64,000 bases of DNA, taken from assembly GCA_040398805.1 (NCBI GenBank), contig JBBATK010000002.1:62001-126000 (forward strand). Direction: 5' to 3'. The notes beneath the pieces are model-generated. The model had not been told where the DNA came from. It worked only from the letters and a program-made list of their open reading frames with translations, and did not search any database. This DNA is from JBBATK01 sp040398805. GTDB lineage: Bacteria; Bacteroidota; Ignavibacteria; Kapaibacteriales; NICIL-2. The stretch's first letter is position 1. Each line of letters starts with the position of its first letter. Shown here piece by piece: positions 9,085 to 18,702 of this stretch. A program made the translations under genes and the position numbers.

Positions 9085-11160
9085 TTGAAAGGTTCTGTTC
9101 GCAGGTATATCATTATACTTCTTCCCATCGTTTTCGTGGGTTCGCTATTGTTTCCCACGTGGCGGGTAAGTTCTCTTGAGAAAGAGCGTGCCGCCATAGA
9201 TACCACCACCAACCCCAACGCACTTGTCGAATGGGACTCCAAGAACATGGAGAGTCTGAAAAACAACCGCGCGCAAGCGCTGAAACTGGGTTTGGACCTC
9301 AGCGGCGGTATGTACGTCACCCTCGAGGTCGACGCGGTGCGTCTTCTTGAGGAAGCGGCAGACCGTTCGGCGAAAGACGACGAGGTGTTCAAGCAGGTGA
9401 TCGCGCAGACGCATCAGATGGCGGAGACCAGTGATGAACCCGTCATTGAAATCTTCAAGAAGAATTTCGACAAGTATGCCCGTCCGAACGGGAAGTCGCT
9501 GATCAACTACTACGACCTGGCGGACATGAAGGAGATTTCCGACGCCAAGATCCTTGAAAAGCTCAGCCGCGACATCGATGAGGCCATCGACCAGGCATTG
9601 CAGGTCATCCGTCAACGTGTGGACAAGTTCGGAGTTGCCGAGCCGACGATTCAGAAGCAAGGAACTCGTCGTATCCTTTTGGAGCTTCCCGGGGTACAGG
9701 ACGAAGCGCAGATGCGTCAACTGTTGCAGACAACAGCCCGTCTTGATTTCAAACTCGTGCGTGGCGGCGGCGACGTCCTCCGTGCCTTCTTGAACATCGA
9801 CGAGTATCTGGAACGCATCAATTCCCCCAAGAACGGTACGACGCCGACGTCGGATACAGCTGCCGTCGCAGCGGATTCCTCTACGTCGGTGGCCGCGGCG
9901 GATTCGACGAAGAAGGATACCAGCGCGGTGGCATCGACGGACAGCGGCAAGACCAAGGATCCGTATGCGGGACTTTCGGATGAGCAGAAGCGTGAGAAGT
10001 ACCTTCGCGAGCACCGATTCACGTCGTTGTTCCGCTCGCAGTTCGCAATGGACAAAAAGCAGCGTCCTCAGGATTTCGCCTTCTTGAAAGAGCAGATCGC
10101 AACATTGCCGCCGACAGCCGACTATTATTACACGACCGATGAGAAGAGCAAGGTTGCCATCCTCAATTACATGAAGCGCGACGACATCCGTCGATTGCTT
10201 CCCGCGGACCTCGAGATCGTTGTCGATGCGAAGCCCATCAATGGTACGGAAAAGGCGGGAGCTCCGCTGTACAGCATGTATGTCGTCAAGCGCGACGCGG
10301 AATTGACCGGTGAAGTGATTGTCGATGCTTTCGAGAACTTCGACCCGACGAACAATCGTCCTATCGTCGACATGATGATGAACGATGAAGGTTCGGAGAA
10401 GTGGGCCCGCATTACGGGCGCGAATGTCGGTAAGCGCATCGCCGTCGTCCTTGACGGCGAGGTATACAGCGCTCCGACGGTCCAGAACAAGATCACCGGC
10501 GGTCGTTCGCAGATCACGGGAATGGCGAACATCGAAGAAGCGAAGCTCTTGAAGATCATCCTCAAGGCCGGAGCCTTGAAGGCGCCGGTGAAGATCATCG
10601 AGGAGCGTCTTGTCGGTCCGTCACTCGGCGAGGATTCCATTCGCTATGGAATGCTATCCGGTATCATCGCGTTCGTTCTCGTCGTCCTGTTCATGACGGT
10701 CTATTACTCCACGGCAGGAATCGTGGCCAACGTAGCGATGTTGATCAATGTGGCTCTGAACATCGCAGCCCTTGCCGCTTTCGGCGGAACGCTATCGTTG
10801 CCGGGCATTGCCGGTATCATCCTGACCATCGGTCTGGCAGTGGATGCGAACATCATCATCTTCGAGCGTATCCGCGAAGAGATCTATCGTGGCCGAACAC
10901 TTCGTGCGGCTATCGACGAAGGTTTCCATCATGCATTACCGCCTATCATCGACTCCCACGTCACCACCCTGATCACGGCCCTCATCCTCATGTACTTCGG
11001 ATATGGCGCAATCCAGGGTTTCGCAGTCACGCTCATCATCGGAATCTTCTCTACTCTGTTCACAGGTATCATTGTTTCGCGTTCGATCATCGAATTGGTC
11101 GTCAACCGCAAGCCGGGAGCGACAATCAACTTCGGACAGCATGCTACCTTAAACCACTAA
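9085..11160 (+). CDS. secD: Protein translocase subunit SecD
   Basis: A 691-residue inner-membrane subunit of the SecDF complex, which uses the proton gradient to pull secreted proteins out of the SecYEG channel on the periplasmic side. TM1 is near residues 7-25 (YIIILLPIVFVGSLLF). The periplasmic region carries LDLSGGMYVTLEV, IRQRVDKFGVAEPTIQKQG and RRILLELPGV, all typical of SecD. Five further membrane segments start near residue 520 and include GLAVDANIIIFERIREE. A low-complexity Ala/Ser/Thr/Asp insert lies at about residues 248-293. The start is probably TTG at 9085, seven bases after CGGAG. An in-frame TTG at 9079 sits too close to that site. secF follows after 18 bases. SecDF supplies the Sec step for the many exported proteins in this window. 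Confidence 0.97.
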   Translation: MKGSVRRYIIILLPIVFVGSLLFPTWRVSSLEKERAAIDTTTNPNALVEWDSKNMESLKNNRAQALKLGLDLSGGMYVTLEVDAVRLLEEAADRSAKDDEVFKQVIAQTHQMAETSDEPVIEIFKKNFDKYARPNGKSLINYYDLADMKEISDAKILEKLSRDIDEAIDQALQVIRQRVDKFGVAEPTIQKQGTRRILLELPGVQDEAQMRQLLQTTARLDFKLVRGGGDVLRAFLNIDEYLERINSPKNGTTPTSDTAAVAADSSTSVAAADSTKKDTSAVASTDSGKTKDPYAGLSDEQKREKYLREHRFTSLFRSQFAMDKKQRPQDFAFLKEQIATLPPTADYYYTTDEKSKVAILNYMKRDDIRRLLPADLEIVVDAKPINGTEKAGAPLYSMYVVKRDAELTGEVIVDAFENFDPTNNRPIVDMMMNDEGSEKWARITGANVGKRIAVVLDGEVYSAPTVQNKITGGRSQITGMANIEEAKLLKIILKAGALKAPVKIIEERLVGPSLGEDSIRYGMLSGIIAFVLVVLFMTVYYSTAGIVANVAMLINVALNIAALAAFGGTLSLPGIAGIILTIGLAVDANIIIFERIREEIYRGRTLRAAIDEGFHHALPPIIDSHVTTLITALILMYFGYGAIQGFAVTLIIGIFSTLFTGIIVSRSIIELVVNRKPGATINFGQHATLNH

Positions 11161-11178
11161 TCTGACACGAGGACCATC

Positions 11179-12135
11179 ATGGAATTTTTCGGAAAAACAA
11201 AAATCGACTTCCTCGGTAAAAGACTCACGTTCTTCTACCTGTCCATTGCATTGAACGTCGTGGGCTTGGGGTTGTCCTTGCTGGGTGTTCGCATGGGTAT
11301 CGACTTCTTGGGCGGCAGTGAAGTGGGTATAGCGTTCACAAATCCTCAATCAACGGAGGCGATTCGCCAGACGATTGACAAAGCTGGATTTCAGAATGCT
11401 GAAATCAAGCAGTATGGCAAGCCTAACGAGTTTTTGATTAGGACGGTAGAGGTAGCGGTCACAGGAAAAGAAAAGCCCTCTGCGGCCATTATCGCTGCTC
11501 TGAAGCAGAGCTTCCCCACGGAGAACATCATTGTGAAGAAGGATGACCTCATCGGACCCAAAGTCGGTAGCGAGCTGCGCACGAAGGCGTTGCTTGCTAT
11601 CGTCATCTCGATCTTCGCCATCCTCGTCTACATCGCGTTCCGTTTCGAATTCATCTATGGCTTGGGTGCGGTCATCGCTCTTATCCACGACGTCTGCGTT
11701 GCTTTCGGCGCGGTGATCATCATGCAGAAACTGGAAATCCTCAACCTCGAGTTCAGCATGGGAGTCCTAGCGGCACTGCTCACGGTTGCGGGCTTCTCCA
11801 TCAACGATACCGTCATCATTTTCGACCGTATTCGAGAGAACCGGGAAAAGCACAAAGGCCTCTCCCTTATTTCTCTTATAAACTTGTCGATCAATGAGAC
11901 CCTTAGCCGGACGATCAATACCGTCGTGACCGTCGTTCTGGTCTTGCTCACGATCCTCTTCCTTGGTGGCGAAGCGCTTCACGGGTTCTCTTTCACCATG
12001 CTTGTCGGAATCATCACGGGAGCGTACAGCTCGATCTATGTGGCCAGCGCGTTCGTTGTGTGGTATATTGAGACGGTCCAGAAGGTTGACCTAGAGACTC
12101 CGTACAAGAAGGAATTGGCCGCCTCGAAGGGCTGA
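11179..12135 (+). CDS. secF: Protein translocase subunit SecF
   Basis: A 318-residue partner of SecD. TM1 is near residues 16-36 (FFYLSIALNVVGLGLSLLG), followed by the short periplasmic domain that begins GIDFLGGSEVGI, then five membrane segments from about residue 135. Family motifs include DLIGPKVGSELRTKA, the ALIHDVCVAFGAV helix, and GFSINDTVIIFDRIRENR, in which the charged residues are part of the proton path. The ATG at 11179 is preceded by ACGAGGA with five-base spacing. It forms an operon with secD (18 bases apart) and is followed by a terminator-like hairpin before purA. Confidence 0.97.
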   Translation: MEFFGKTKIDFLGKRLTFFYLSIALNVVGLGLSLLGVRMGIDFLGGSEVGIAFTNPQSTEAIRQTIDKAGFQNAEIKQYGKPNEFLIRTVEVAVTGKEKPSAAIIAALKQSFPTENIIVKKDDLIGPKVGSELRTKALLAIVISIFAILVYIAFRFEFIYGLGAVIALIHDVCVAFGAVIIMQKLEILNLEFSMGVLAALLTVAGFSINDTVIIFDRIRENREKHKGLSLISLINLSINETLSRTINTVVTVVLVLLTILFLGGEALHGFSFTMLVGIITGAYSSIYVASAFVVWYIETVQKVDLETPYKKELAASKG

Positions 12136-12163
12136 AACCTGTTCTTTTGATTTTTGATTCTTG

Positions 12164-12192
12164 AAGCTCCGCCTGCACTGCATGCGGAGTTT
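12164..12192 (+). terminator. Terminator-like hairpin between secF and purA
   Basis: CTCCGC (12167-12172) pairs with GCGGAG (12184-12189). Flanking A-T/G-T pairs extend the stem, and TGC-GCA pairs form inside the loop. A T-rich run (TTTTCTTTTG) follows. It ends 24 bases before the purA start, so it may end secDF transcripts or regulate entry into purA. Confidence 0.7.
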
Positions 12193-12216
12193 TCTTTTGT
12201 TCACGAGATACGAATT

Positions 12217-13488
12217 ATGAGCGTCACAGTGGTTGTCGGTGCCCAATGGGGCGATGAAGGAAAAGGCAAGATCGTTGATGTTCTCAGCGCAGACACCCAT
12301 ATAGTGGCGCGCTATCAGGGAGGAGCGAATGCAGGTCATACCCTTGTCCACAATGGCAAGAAGACGGTCCTTCACCTGATTCCCTCAGGCATTCTCCGTG
12401 ACGGAGTCCAGTGCGTCATCGGCAACGGCGTCGTTATCGATCCCGTCGCTCTCCGTGAGGAGATCACGATGCTTGAGCAGAACGGTATCGATGTGCGCGG
12501 CAGGTTGTTCATCAGTGATAAGGCGCATGTCATCATGCCGTATCACAAGATGCTGGACCAAGCCCGTGAGCAGGCACTAACCAACGCGATAGGAACGACA
12601 GGACGAGGCATAGGTCCGTCGTACATCGACAAGTACTCCCGTAGCGGTGTCCGCATCGTCGACCTCCTGCATCGCTCATCGTTCGAGCAGAAGCTTCGCG
12701 CCAATCTTGCCGAGAAAAATGTCCTCTTGGAAAAGGTTTACGGCATAGAACAGATGGATGTTGATAAGATTGTCGATGAATACACCGAGTTCGATGCGTA
12801 TATCGACTCGTTCGTCACAGACACCGCTCACTTTCTTTCTCAATCACTCGCAGACGGAAAACAGGTCCTTGCCGAGGGTGCACAAGGTGCACTACTTGAT
12901 GTGGATCACGGTACGTATCCGTATGTCACAAGTTCGAATCCCACAAGTGGCGGTGCTTGTACCGGGCTTGGCATCTCTCCCATGTCGATCAAGCGCATAG
13001 TAGGCTTGGTAAAGGCGTACTCAACTCGCGTGGGGAACGGCCCTCTTCCTACCGAGCTTCACGGCGAAGAAGGAGAACAATTGCGCTCTTTAGGGTCGGA
13101 GTTCGGCGCTACCACCGGGCGTCCGCGTCGCTGTGGCTGGTTGGATCTGGTTGCGTTGAAGTACTCTGTGATGGTGAATGGCATTACGGATATCGCCCTC
13201 ACGAAAATGGACGTCCTGAACACCTTCGTCGGCATCAAGGTGTGTACGTCCTATTCCATCGGGTCGAAGGAACTCAAAACATTTCCCTCTGCAGTCGAAC
13301 ATCTGGAAAGCGTCACCACGCACTATACCGAGCTGCCGGGGTGGAACTGCTCCCTCGACGGCATAACGCAGCATGACGACCTTCCTCAGGCCGCAAAACA
13401 GTATGTCTCATTCATCGAGTCGTATTGCGGTGTACCAGTCAGTATCGTTTCCACAAGCCCGGAACGGGACGGAACCATTGTCCGTTGA
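12217..13488 (+). CDS. purA: Adenylosuccinate synthetase
   Basis: A 423-residue enzyme that joins IMP and aspartate using GTP to give adenylosuccinate, the first committed step from IMP to AMP; it is cytoplasmic. The N-terminal VVVGAQWGDEGKGKIVD is the GTP-binding P-loop with the catalytic Asp and Lys. GGANAGHTLV, IGTTGRGIGPSYIDK (IMP site), LAEGAQGALLDVDHGTYPYV and GATTGRPRRCGWLD (aspartate/IMP loop) are all intact, as is the base-contacting LTKMDVL. Length is normal. The frame is open back to 12154, but the ATG at 12217 gives the exact family start (MSVTVVVGAQWG). The upstream hairpin suggests separate or attenuated transcription from secDF. Confidence 0.98.
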   Translation: MSVTVVVGAQWGDEGKGKIVDVLSADTHIVARYQGGANAGHTLVHNGKKTVLHLIPSGILRDGVQCVIGNGVVIDPVALREEITMLEQNGIDVRGRLFISDKAHVIMPYHKMLDQAREQALTNAIGTTGRGIGPSYIDKYSRSGVRIVDLLHRSSFEQKLRANLAEKNVLLEKVYGIEQMDVDKIVDEYTEFDAYIDSFVTDTAHFLSQSLADGKQVLAEGAQGALLDVDHGTYPYVTSSNPTSGGACTGLGISPMSIKRIVGLVKAYSTRVGNGPLPTELHGEEGEQLRSLGSEFGATTGRPRRCGWLDLVALKYSVMVNGITDIALTKMDVLNTFVGIKVCTSYSIGSKELKTFPSAVEHLESVTTHYTELPGWNCSLDGITQHDDLPQAAKQYVSFIESYCGVPVSIVSTSPERDGTIVR

Positions 13489-13506
13489 ACCCACGGTTCC
13501 TGTCAT

Positions 13507-14304
13507 TTACTCACAGATGAGTGTTCTTTGGGCCACGACTTTTTGCGACGCGGTATCGATGAATCGCACCACGTATAGTCCGGGTGCTACGTCAGGAAAC
13601 GTCCGTATCCCTGCCGCCGGTTCAATACGCTGAGCGTTTCCCCGAAGATCGCACAGGAACGCCGAAACCGTCTGTTCGTCTCCGCCACATTCACAGCGAA
13701 TCTCCTCTCCTGCTCGTATACCAGATGCCCTCAGTGGAGCCGAAGCTGCCTGTTCCGCTTCTATCGATGTCTTGATCTGCGATGTATACACAATGATCCG
13801 GAAGTTTTCCAAGTTCAACGCATTGCCTCGTACGGTGTCGGCTTCCCTTGCGTCGAGCTTCACCTTATACAGTAGCCCTCCGAAGAGATCCGACACCACA
13901 ATGGAATCCACTCCTTGACGAAGAGGATAGGCCCATGTGAAGATAAGTGAGCTCCCACGCGATTCATCTGTTGCGGGCGTCAGTGTCAGGAGGAAGGTAT
14001 CGCGCGACGGTGAAGAACCAGGTAAGGGACGATAGTCACGGTAAGCGAGAACTGCTTGACCATTATCACGATAAATGAGCGCCGCTTGAAGTCCGGCAGG
14101 TGTTGGTGGGAATCCTGGAATGGCGAACTCACCCAAATCCTTATCAATCCCAATGGTGGCCTTTTCATCGAAACCCAAGAGTACGGTAGCATACGCCCCT
14201 TTCTCATTCCTGACAGTCACGTTTATGTCAATGAACTGGGCTGTCGCCGATACAACGACGAAGGGAACGAGAAGAAAGCGGGTGAACAATGATCTAAGGC
14301 GCAT
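13507..14304 (-). CDS. Secreted protein, near-standalone copy of the shared LPPxPP domain
   Basis: A 265-residue protein with a signal peptide (MRLRSLFTRFLLVPFVVVSATA, mature from QFIDIN). I recognise no named family. Residues 25-185 match a domain also found in the neighbouring proteins at 14378-17482 and 20716-27804: an opening strand INVTVRNEKGAY.TVLLG, then ATIGID....GEFAIPGFPPTP, then LIFTWAYP and the motif VSDLFGGLLYKVKL. The C-terminus (GLYVVRFIDTASQKVVAQRT) resembles the last strands of a T9SS sorting tail but is short. A CECGGDE cysteine pair lies near residue 213. It is separated from the upstream gene by a strong terminator and so probably has its own promoter. The start is chosen on the signal peptide; there is no Shine-Dalgarno. 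Confidence 0.8.
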   Translation of the reverse strand: MRLRSLFTRFLLVPFVVVSATAQFIDINVTVRNEKGAYATVLLGFDEKATIGIDKDLGEFAIPGFPPTPAGLQAALIYRDNGQAVLAYRDYRPLPGSSPSRDTFLLTLTPATDESRGSSLIFTWAYPLRQGVDSIVVSDLFGGLLYKVKLDAREADTVRGNALNLENFRIIVYTSQIKTSIEAEQAASAPLRASGIRAGEEIRCECGGDEQTVSAFLCDLRGNAQRIEPAAGIRTFPDVAPGLYVVRFIDTASQKVVAQRTLICE

Positions 14305-14321
14305 AGCATAAAAGTGAAAGG

Positions 14322-14356
14322 AGAAAAAAAAATGGGCAACGGAAACCGTTGCCCAT
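14322..14356 (-). terminator. Intrinsic terminator, minus strand
   Basis: A perfect 11-bp stem (14332-14342 with 14346-14356) closed by a 3-base loop is followed, reading the minus strand, by a run of eight or more T. It lies 21 bases beyond the stop of the 1034-residue T9SS protein. Confidence 0.95.
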
Positions 14357-14377
14357 GAAGCTGACTGTCGAAGACGA

Positions 14378-17300
14378 TTAGCGAACGATGTTGATCTTCT
14401 TCGTTGATACGAAGTCATTAGCAACGATCTTCACAAGATAGGTACCGGTAGCGAGATCCGAAGCGTCGAGATCTACACTGCTGTCACCCTTCGTCACGAC
14501 GCCGTTAACCAGAGTCCGAATCTGCTGACCCATGGCGTTGAACAACGCGATAGTAACGACTTGCGTCTCAGGGACGGAGTAGCTGATGGTGGATTTGGTT
14601 GAGGCAGGATTCGGAACTGCATCGAATGCATATTCCGCTGCGGTCGTCTTGTTGTTAAGCAGACGGAGTGAGGTTACTCGCTCATCGCTTACCACGACAC
14701 TTCCGTTACCCTTGGCGATTTCACCAACGAACATTCCTGTTTGCGCGTCCACGACGGTATAACCGTTAGCGGAGTTGCTTACGTTGATGGTCACCGGATA
14801 GTCGACACCGGAGAAACGAACGATCGGATTCTCGGACGCCGTAACATATCCATTGTTCGAGAAACGAACGTCGAAGAGGTCGACTGACGGGGGAACCGGA
14901 GGAAGTTCGAAACGATTTGCATCAACCTGAACGCGACCTTCCGTAGCGAACAAGGTGTTTTCACGATCCGCCGCATCACGAAGCGTGATATGAGCGCTTA
15001 CGTTCGCAACAGCATCACGGCCGGTTTCGGGCGTGCTTCCCTTGGTAACCGGAGCGATGACGTTGTAATAACCTTCGCCCGACAGTTTAACCCAATAGCC
15101 ACTACCAGGTGTCAACTCGGAAACTTCACGATAACCGCGATTTGTCGAATATCCGAATACACCACTGAGCGCAGCGGGAGGCGTGAGACCGGTAGACGCC
15201 GGATCGTAGGTGATACGATCGACACCGACAGGAACGGACAAGGAACCGATGGTGTTCCAGCCTTCAAACAGACGAACGGGGTACACATCGCGGGCAATTC
15301 TCTTGACGAGAAGACCGGAGATGATGGTCGTGTCGGGATTCGGGAACCGGAGGAAGTAACCATAACCTACTACCGGATTGGTTTCCGGTTGATAGTAGCT
15401 GATGGAGTACTTGATCGGTGACGAAGGAGCGTTCGGCCAAATGACCTTGTAGTCGCTCAATGACGGACGGACAGGCAATGAAACGAGGTTCCAGCCGGTG
15501 TTGTACTTCTGTTGAATACGTGCACGAGCGGGGGTGTACTCGATATCGAATGCGGTTATCTTGGAGTCACGAATCGTGTACGAGAGCAGACTACCATTAC
15601 CACCAGGTACCGGAGTAGCCTCGCGCATATTGACACCGAACAAAGAGCCGTTAAGAATGTCACGGATGTAGAGCTGCGATCCTTCGGGGAACTGATTCTT
15701 GTCCCACGTCAGGATTACCGGATAGTTCACCGAACCACCCGCGCTAAAGCGGCAACGATACACCAAGGTCGTGTCTTCGGCTACACTGCGTACATCGCGT
15801 GAGGAGAAGATACCTGTGACATCACCGAAACCGTATGTCTGAGCTTGAACGTCTTGTGCCGACGTATCACGAGACGAAGCGATTTGGAAGAATCGCGCAT
15901 AGAAGTTCGTCGAATCGATAGATTGATATGCATACTCAGCGAACAACGAGTCAACGCTTTTCGTTGCGCGCAAGCCCGTACCGAACATCAAGTCGGCGGA
16001 CCGAGGCGAACTTCCTGAGTTGCGGACATTGATCCACATACCTTTGGCAAGCTTGTCTTCCGACGGTACACCGTTGTATGTCTCGTCAGCAGAACGAACC
16101 ACGAGGAATTCGACGCGGAGACGAACCGGAGAGAATTCGGCGTTTGCTGAGCGGAACGTAATGAAACCAACGTACTTACCAGCAAACTCCGAAGGATTTC
16201 TGGGGTCCGGATTGTCAGTAAGCTGACCCGGATCGCAGATAATACGGAAGTTCATCAACGGGTCGATGATGTTAGGGAAGTTTGCATTCTGAACGTCGGG
16301 GAATCCAAGACCACCCGGACCAAGGATACCCTTGTCAATGTACGCTATGCGACCAACTCTTGAAGGCGCGGGAATCGGGTTCTTTGAACCGCGAGTTTGG
16401 AAGAGCAACCAAGGTTGATCAGACTCGACAATGATGTTGGTTGCGCGTACACCGTCGGGCTTGAGATATACCTGGATTTCATTGACTGCCTGTCCAGCCG
16501 CCTGTTGCAACACGGGGTCGAACGGAATGACACGAGTGAGAGCGAATGCGCTATCGGACTCTTGCTTTACCGAAACTTCATTGGGGTTGCCAGTAGGTTC
16601 CGGCAAAAACGCGAATTGAGGGCGATTATGAACATGGACATAAATCATTCCCTTCGTGATCGTATTGACAGCTGCGGGCTCGATACCGATACGTGAATAG
16701 TCAACGCCGGCGATGATTCGATCCAGAGGTTGGGGTTGCGGATAATTCACATCACCCGGGAATGGCGACTCGCGTAAAGCATTCGAGTTGTTATAGAAAA
16801 TTGAGTCCGTCGTGATAATAAGAGGAGAGACGTCGCTGACGCCAACACCCGGACGACCGAGAACTTGAAATTTCACATACAACAACGGCTTGTATTCGTA
16901 CTGATTACAGTCGTTGCTTGTCCCCGTTGTCGGCAACGGACGCCCCGACTGCCCAACGATGCGTACTCGCTTACCACGCAAACGGTTCGGGTTGTTTGCA
17001 GAAATCAAACCGTTCTGAACCTGGTAGGTAGAATCGACAGCATCGTCCCATGTCACTTGCCATCCGTCCGTCAGTGCAGACTCGTCAGAGTTCTGCATTC
17101 TTACATTCGGGTGCGAATTCTGCATGACGGGGCCACGTGTCAAAACTCCAACCGGCTTGAGAGCCGTACTATCATACTGGAGTTTGAAGTTGAAGCTATA
17201 GATCGGACGCACGGTATACGGCGTTCTTGTCTGCCAGCAATTCTTCATGAAGACAGGAACGATCACTTCAGTGACACCACTGGTACCTGCCGCGGTAACC

Positions 17301-17482
17301 CACAAACGACCATCAGGATACCAAGAATTATTGTAGCCACCTTCGCCGCCTGTAAGGCTGAGTCGGGGCGACTGCGGTATGAGCTGCTGTGCATTTACGC
17401 CTACAGCGAAAGCACACATTGCAACGAGGACAGCCGCGATCATAGAGCGGACTGAACTCAGCAAGGAATACCCTTTGTACAT
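14378..17482 (-). CDS. T9SS type A sorting domain protein, 1034 aa
   Basis: A large exported protein with an N-terminal signal peptide (MYKGYSLLSSVRSMIAAVLVAMCAFAVGVNA, mature from QQLIP) and a C-terminal T9SS type A tail of about 80 residues: DAVPNPASTKSTISYSVPE, then TIALFNAMGQQIRTLVNG, then LATGTYLVKIVANDFVSTKKINIVR. In T9SS organisms such tails direct cargo across the outer membrane and are then removed or replaced by a lipid or sugar anchor. The middle contains two stretches of the domain shared with neighbouring genes (about residues 610-700 and 865-990, including ELPPVPPSVDLFDVRF). A paired GWNLVSLPV and GWNTIGSLSVPVG segment with GSGYWVKLSG is typical of these families. The ATG at 17482 follows AGGAG at five bases. 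It lies 35 bases after the 394-residue gene in the same operon. The molecular role is unknown. Confidence 0.92.
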   Translation of the reverse strand: MYKGYSLLSSVRSMIAAVLVAMCAFAVGVNAQQLIPQSPRLSLTGGEGGYNNSWYPDGRLWVTAAGTSGVTEVIVPVFMKNCWQTRTPYTVRPIYSFNFKLQYDSTALKPVGVLTRGPVMQNSHPNVRMQNSDESALTDGWQVTWDDAVDSTYQVQNGLISANNPNRLRGKRVRIVGQSGRPLPTTGTSNDCNQYEYKPLLYVKFQVLGRPGVGVSDVSPLIITTDSIFYNNSNALRESPFPGDVNYPQPQPLDRIIAGVDYSRIGIEPAAVNTITKGMIYVHVHNRPQFAFLPEPTGNPNEVSVKQESDSAFALTRVIPFDPVLQQAAGQAVNEIQVYLKPDGVRATNIIVESDQPWLLFQTRGSKNPIPAPSRVGRIAYIDKGILGPGGLGFPDVQNANFPNIIDPLMNFRIICDPGQLTDNPDPRNPSEFAGKYVGFITFRSANAEFSPVRLRVEFLVVRSADETYNGVPSEDKLAKGMWINVRNSGSSPRSADLMFGTGLRATKSVDSLFAEYAYQSIDSTNFYARFFQIASSRDTSAQDVQAQTYGFGDVTGIFSSRDVRSVAEDTTLVYRCRFSAGGSVNYPVILTWDKNQFPEGSQLYIRDILNGSLFGVNMREATPVPGGNGSLLSYTIRDSKITAFDIEYTPARARIQQKYNTGWNLVSLPVRPSLSDYKVIWPNAPSSPIKYSISYYQPETNPVVGYGYFLRFPNPDTTIISGLLVKRIARDVYPVRLFEGWNTIGSLSVPVGVDRITYDPASTGLTPPAALSGVFGYSTNRGYREVSELTPGSGYWVKLSGEGYYNVIAPVTKGSTPETGRDAVANVSAHITLRDAADRENTLFATEGRVQVDANRFELPPVPPSVDLFDVRFSNNGYVTASENPIVRFSGVDYPVTINVSNSANGYTVVDAQTGMFVGEIAKGNGSVVVSDERVTSLRLLNNKTTAAEYAFDAVPNPASTKSTISYSVPETQVVTIALFNAMGQQIRTLVNGVVTKGDSSVDLDASDLATGTYLVKIVANDFVSTKKINIVR

Positions 17483-17517
17483 AAACACTCCTACGAAAAA
17501 AATGAGTAATAAAAAAT

Positions 17518-18702
17518 TTACTTCCATACTTTCAATTTTTTAACGAACAGACCTTTAGGGGATACTACCTTGACAAGGTATACACCGGAGACCAACGAAG
17601 GTGATGAAAGAATGGCAAAACCATTCGCATCAATGCCTCCACGCCACACAACCGTACCTGTCATACTTACCAATTCAGCTGTAGCATCAGCATCTGTTCT
17701 GTTTTCAATTTCCCAAACGTCACCATTGCTCGTCATGTGAAAACCTTCGACATGATTTTCTACGCCACTCGCAACCTGTCTATTGACTCTCAAAGAGTCA
17801 GATGCAAAGGAGGATATGCAAGAGCACGTGTCGACATCGAAATCCGACACCTCCAGAATTCCGAGGTTCGTAGACACCATATCGGGCGTTGAGCAATGTA
17901 ACGCGATAGAGTCCGATGAGATGGCCTGACCGGACCTTCCTCGTATCTGAAAAAGTCGCGTTCCGCCATCAACGGAGTCGTCTACCAAGTGCCGTTGTTC
18001 ATGACTGATACTGTCAATACGAACTTCTCTAGCGCTCCGAATCTTAAAGGAGAATGAGTTCGCTCGAACCCCACCGTTTACCATCCATGAAAGACCAGTC
18101 GTAAAAGAGCTCGTACCTTCACGCAATACAATAGTGTCGTTTGAGAATTGAAATGTCAAAGATCTTGTTTTGTCGTCTGTCCTCGAAAACGGAACCAAAA
18201 CGGATCTGGTTTCGCGAACGTACACTTTCGCTTCCGGATTGAACTCTGGCAAAGAGGAAAACCCGATTTCAATCGAGTCGGCACATCCTGCCGCATGTTT
18301 GAATAGGAGCGCTACTAACGGTTTCGATCCGGACAGGAAACGTGTAACATTGAAGCCATACACACGAATCACCCCGGTGTCTCTTGAACCGTATCCTTTT
18401 GTTTCAAGGTTCTCGCTTAACGTGTTCTGATAAAGAACCTGTTTGAACGAAACTTTGGAAGCCGGAAAACGGACTGAAATGTCGTACAACAAGAGACTAT
18501 CTACAGCAGACAAAGGGCCACAATCTATTGTGACCACAAAACTGCTGTCACTACTACATATATCTACAGGTGCGAAAACCTTCACAGAACAATCGAGAGG
18601 TCGCCGTTGCCCTGTTACATTCGTTGAGGCGGCGACCATAAGAGCCGCCGCCATCAAGAATGATACGATATTACTTTTCAAAGACAACCGAACCTGTGGC
18701 AT
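17518..18702 (-). CDS. Secreted protein with T9SS-like C-terminal tail, 394 aa
   Basis: An exported protein with a signal peptide (MPQVRLSLKSNIVSFLMAAALMVAAS, mature near TGQRRP). The body is predicted beta-rich, with several cysteines (CSVKV, CSSDS, DCGPL, CADS, CSTP, DTCSC). The end, SGVYLVKVVSPKGLFVKKLKVWK, has the GxYxVxV...KKhxh pattern of T9SS type A tails, and the preceding EIENRTDADATAELVSMTG fits the same fold. No enzymatic motif is visible. The start at 18702 overlaps the stop of the upstream gene (18671) by 32 bases. It is kept because it supplies the basic n-region of the signal peptide; the next ATG (18654) would remove the overlap but leave a weaker signal. It is probably co-transcribed with both neighbours. 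Confidence 0.85.
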   Translation of the reverse strand: MPQVRLSLKSNIVSFLMAAALMVAASTNVTGQRRPLDCSVKVFAPVDICSSDSSFVVTIDCGPLSAVDSLLLYDISVRFPASKVSFKQVLYQNTLSENLETKGYGSRDTGVIRVYGFNVTRFLSGSKPLVALLFKHAAGCADSIEIGFSSLPEFNPEAKVYVRETRSVLVPFSRTDDKTRSLTFQFSNDTIVLREGTSSFTTGLSWMVNGGVRANSFSFKIRSAREVRIDSISHEQRHLVDDSVDGGTRLFQIRGRSGQAISSDSIALHCSTPDMVSTNLGILEVSDFDVDTCSCISSFASDSLRVNRQVASGVENHVEGFHMTSNGDVWEIENRTDADATAELVSMTGTVVWRGGIDANGFAILSSPSLVSGVYLVKVVSPKGLFVKKLKVWK

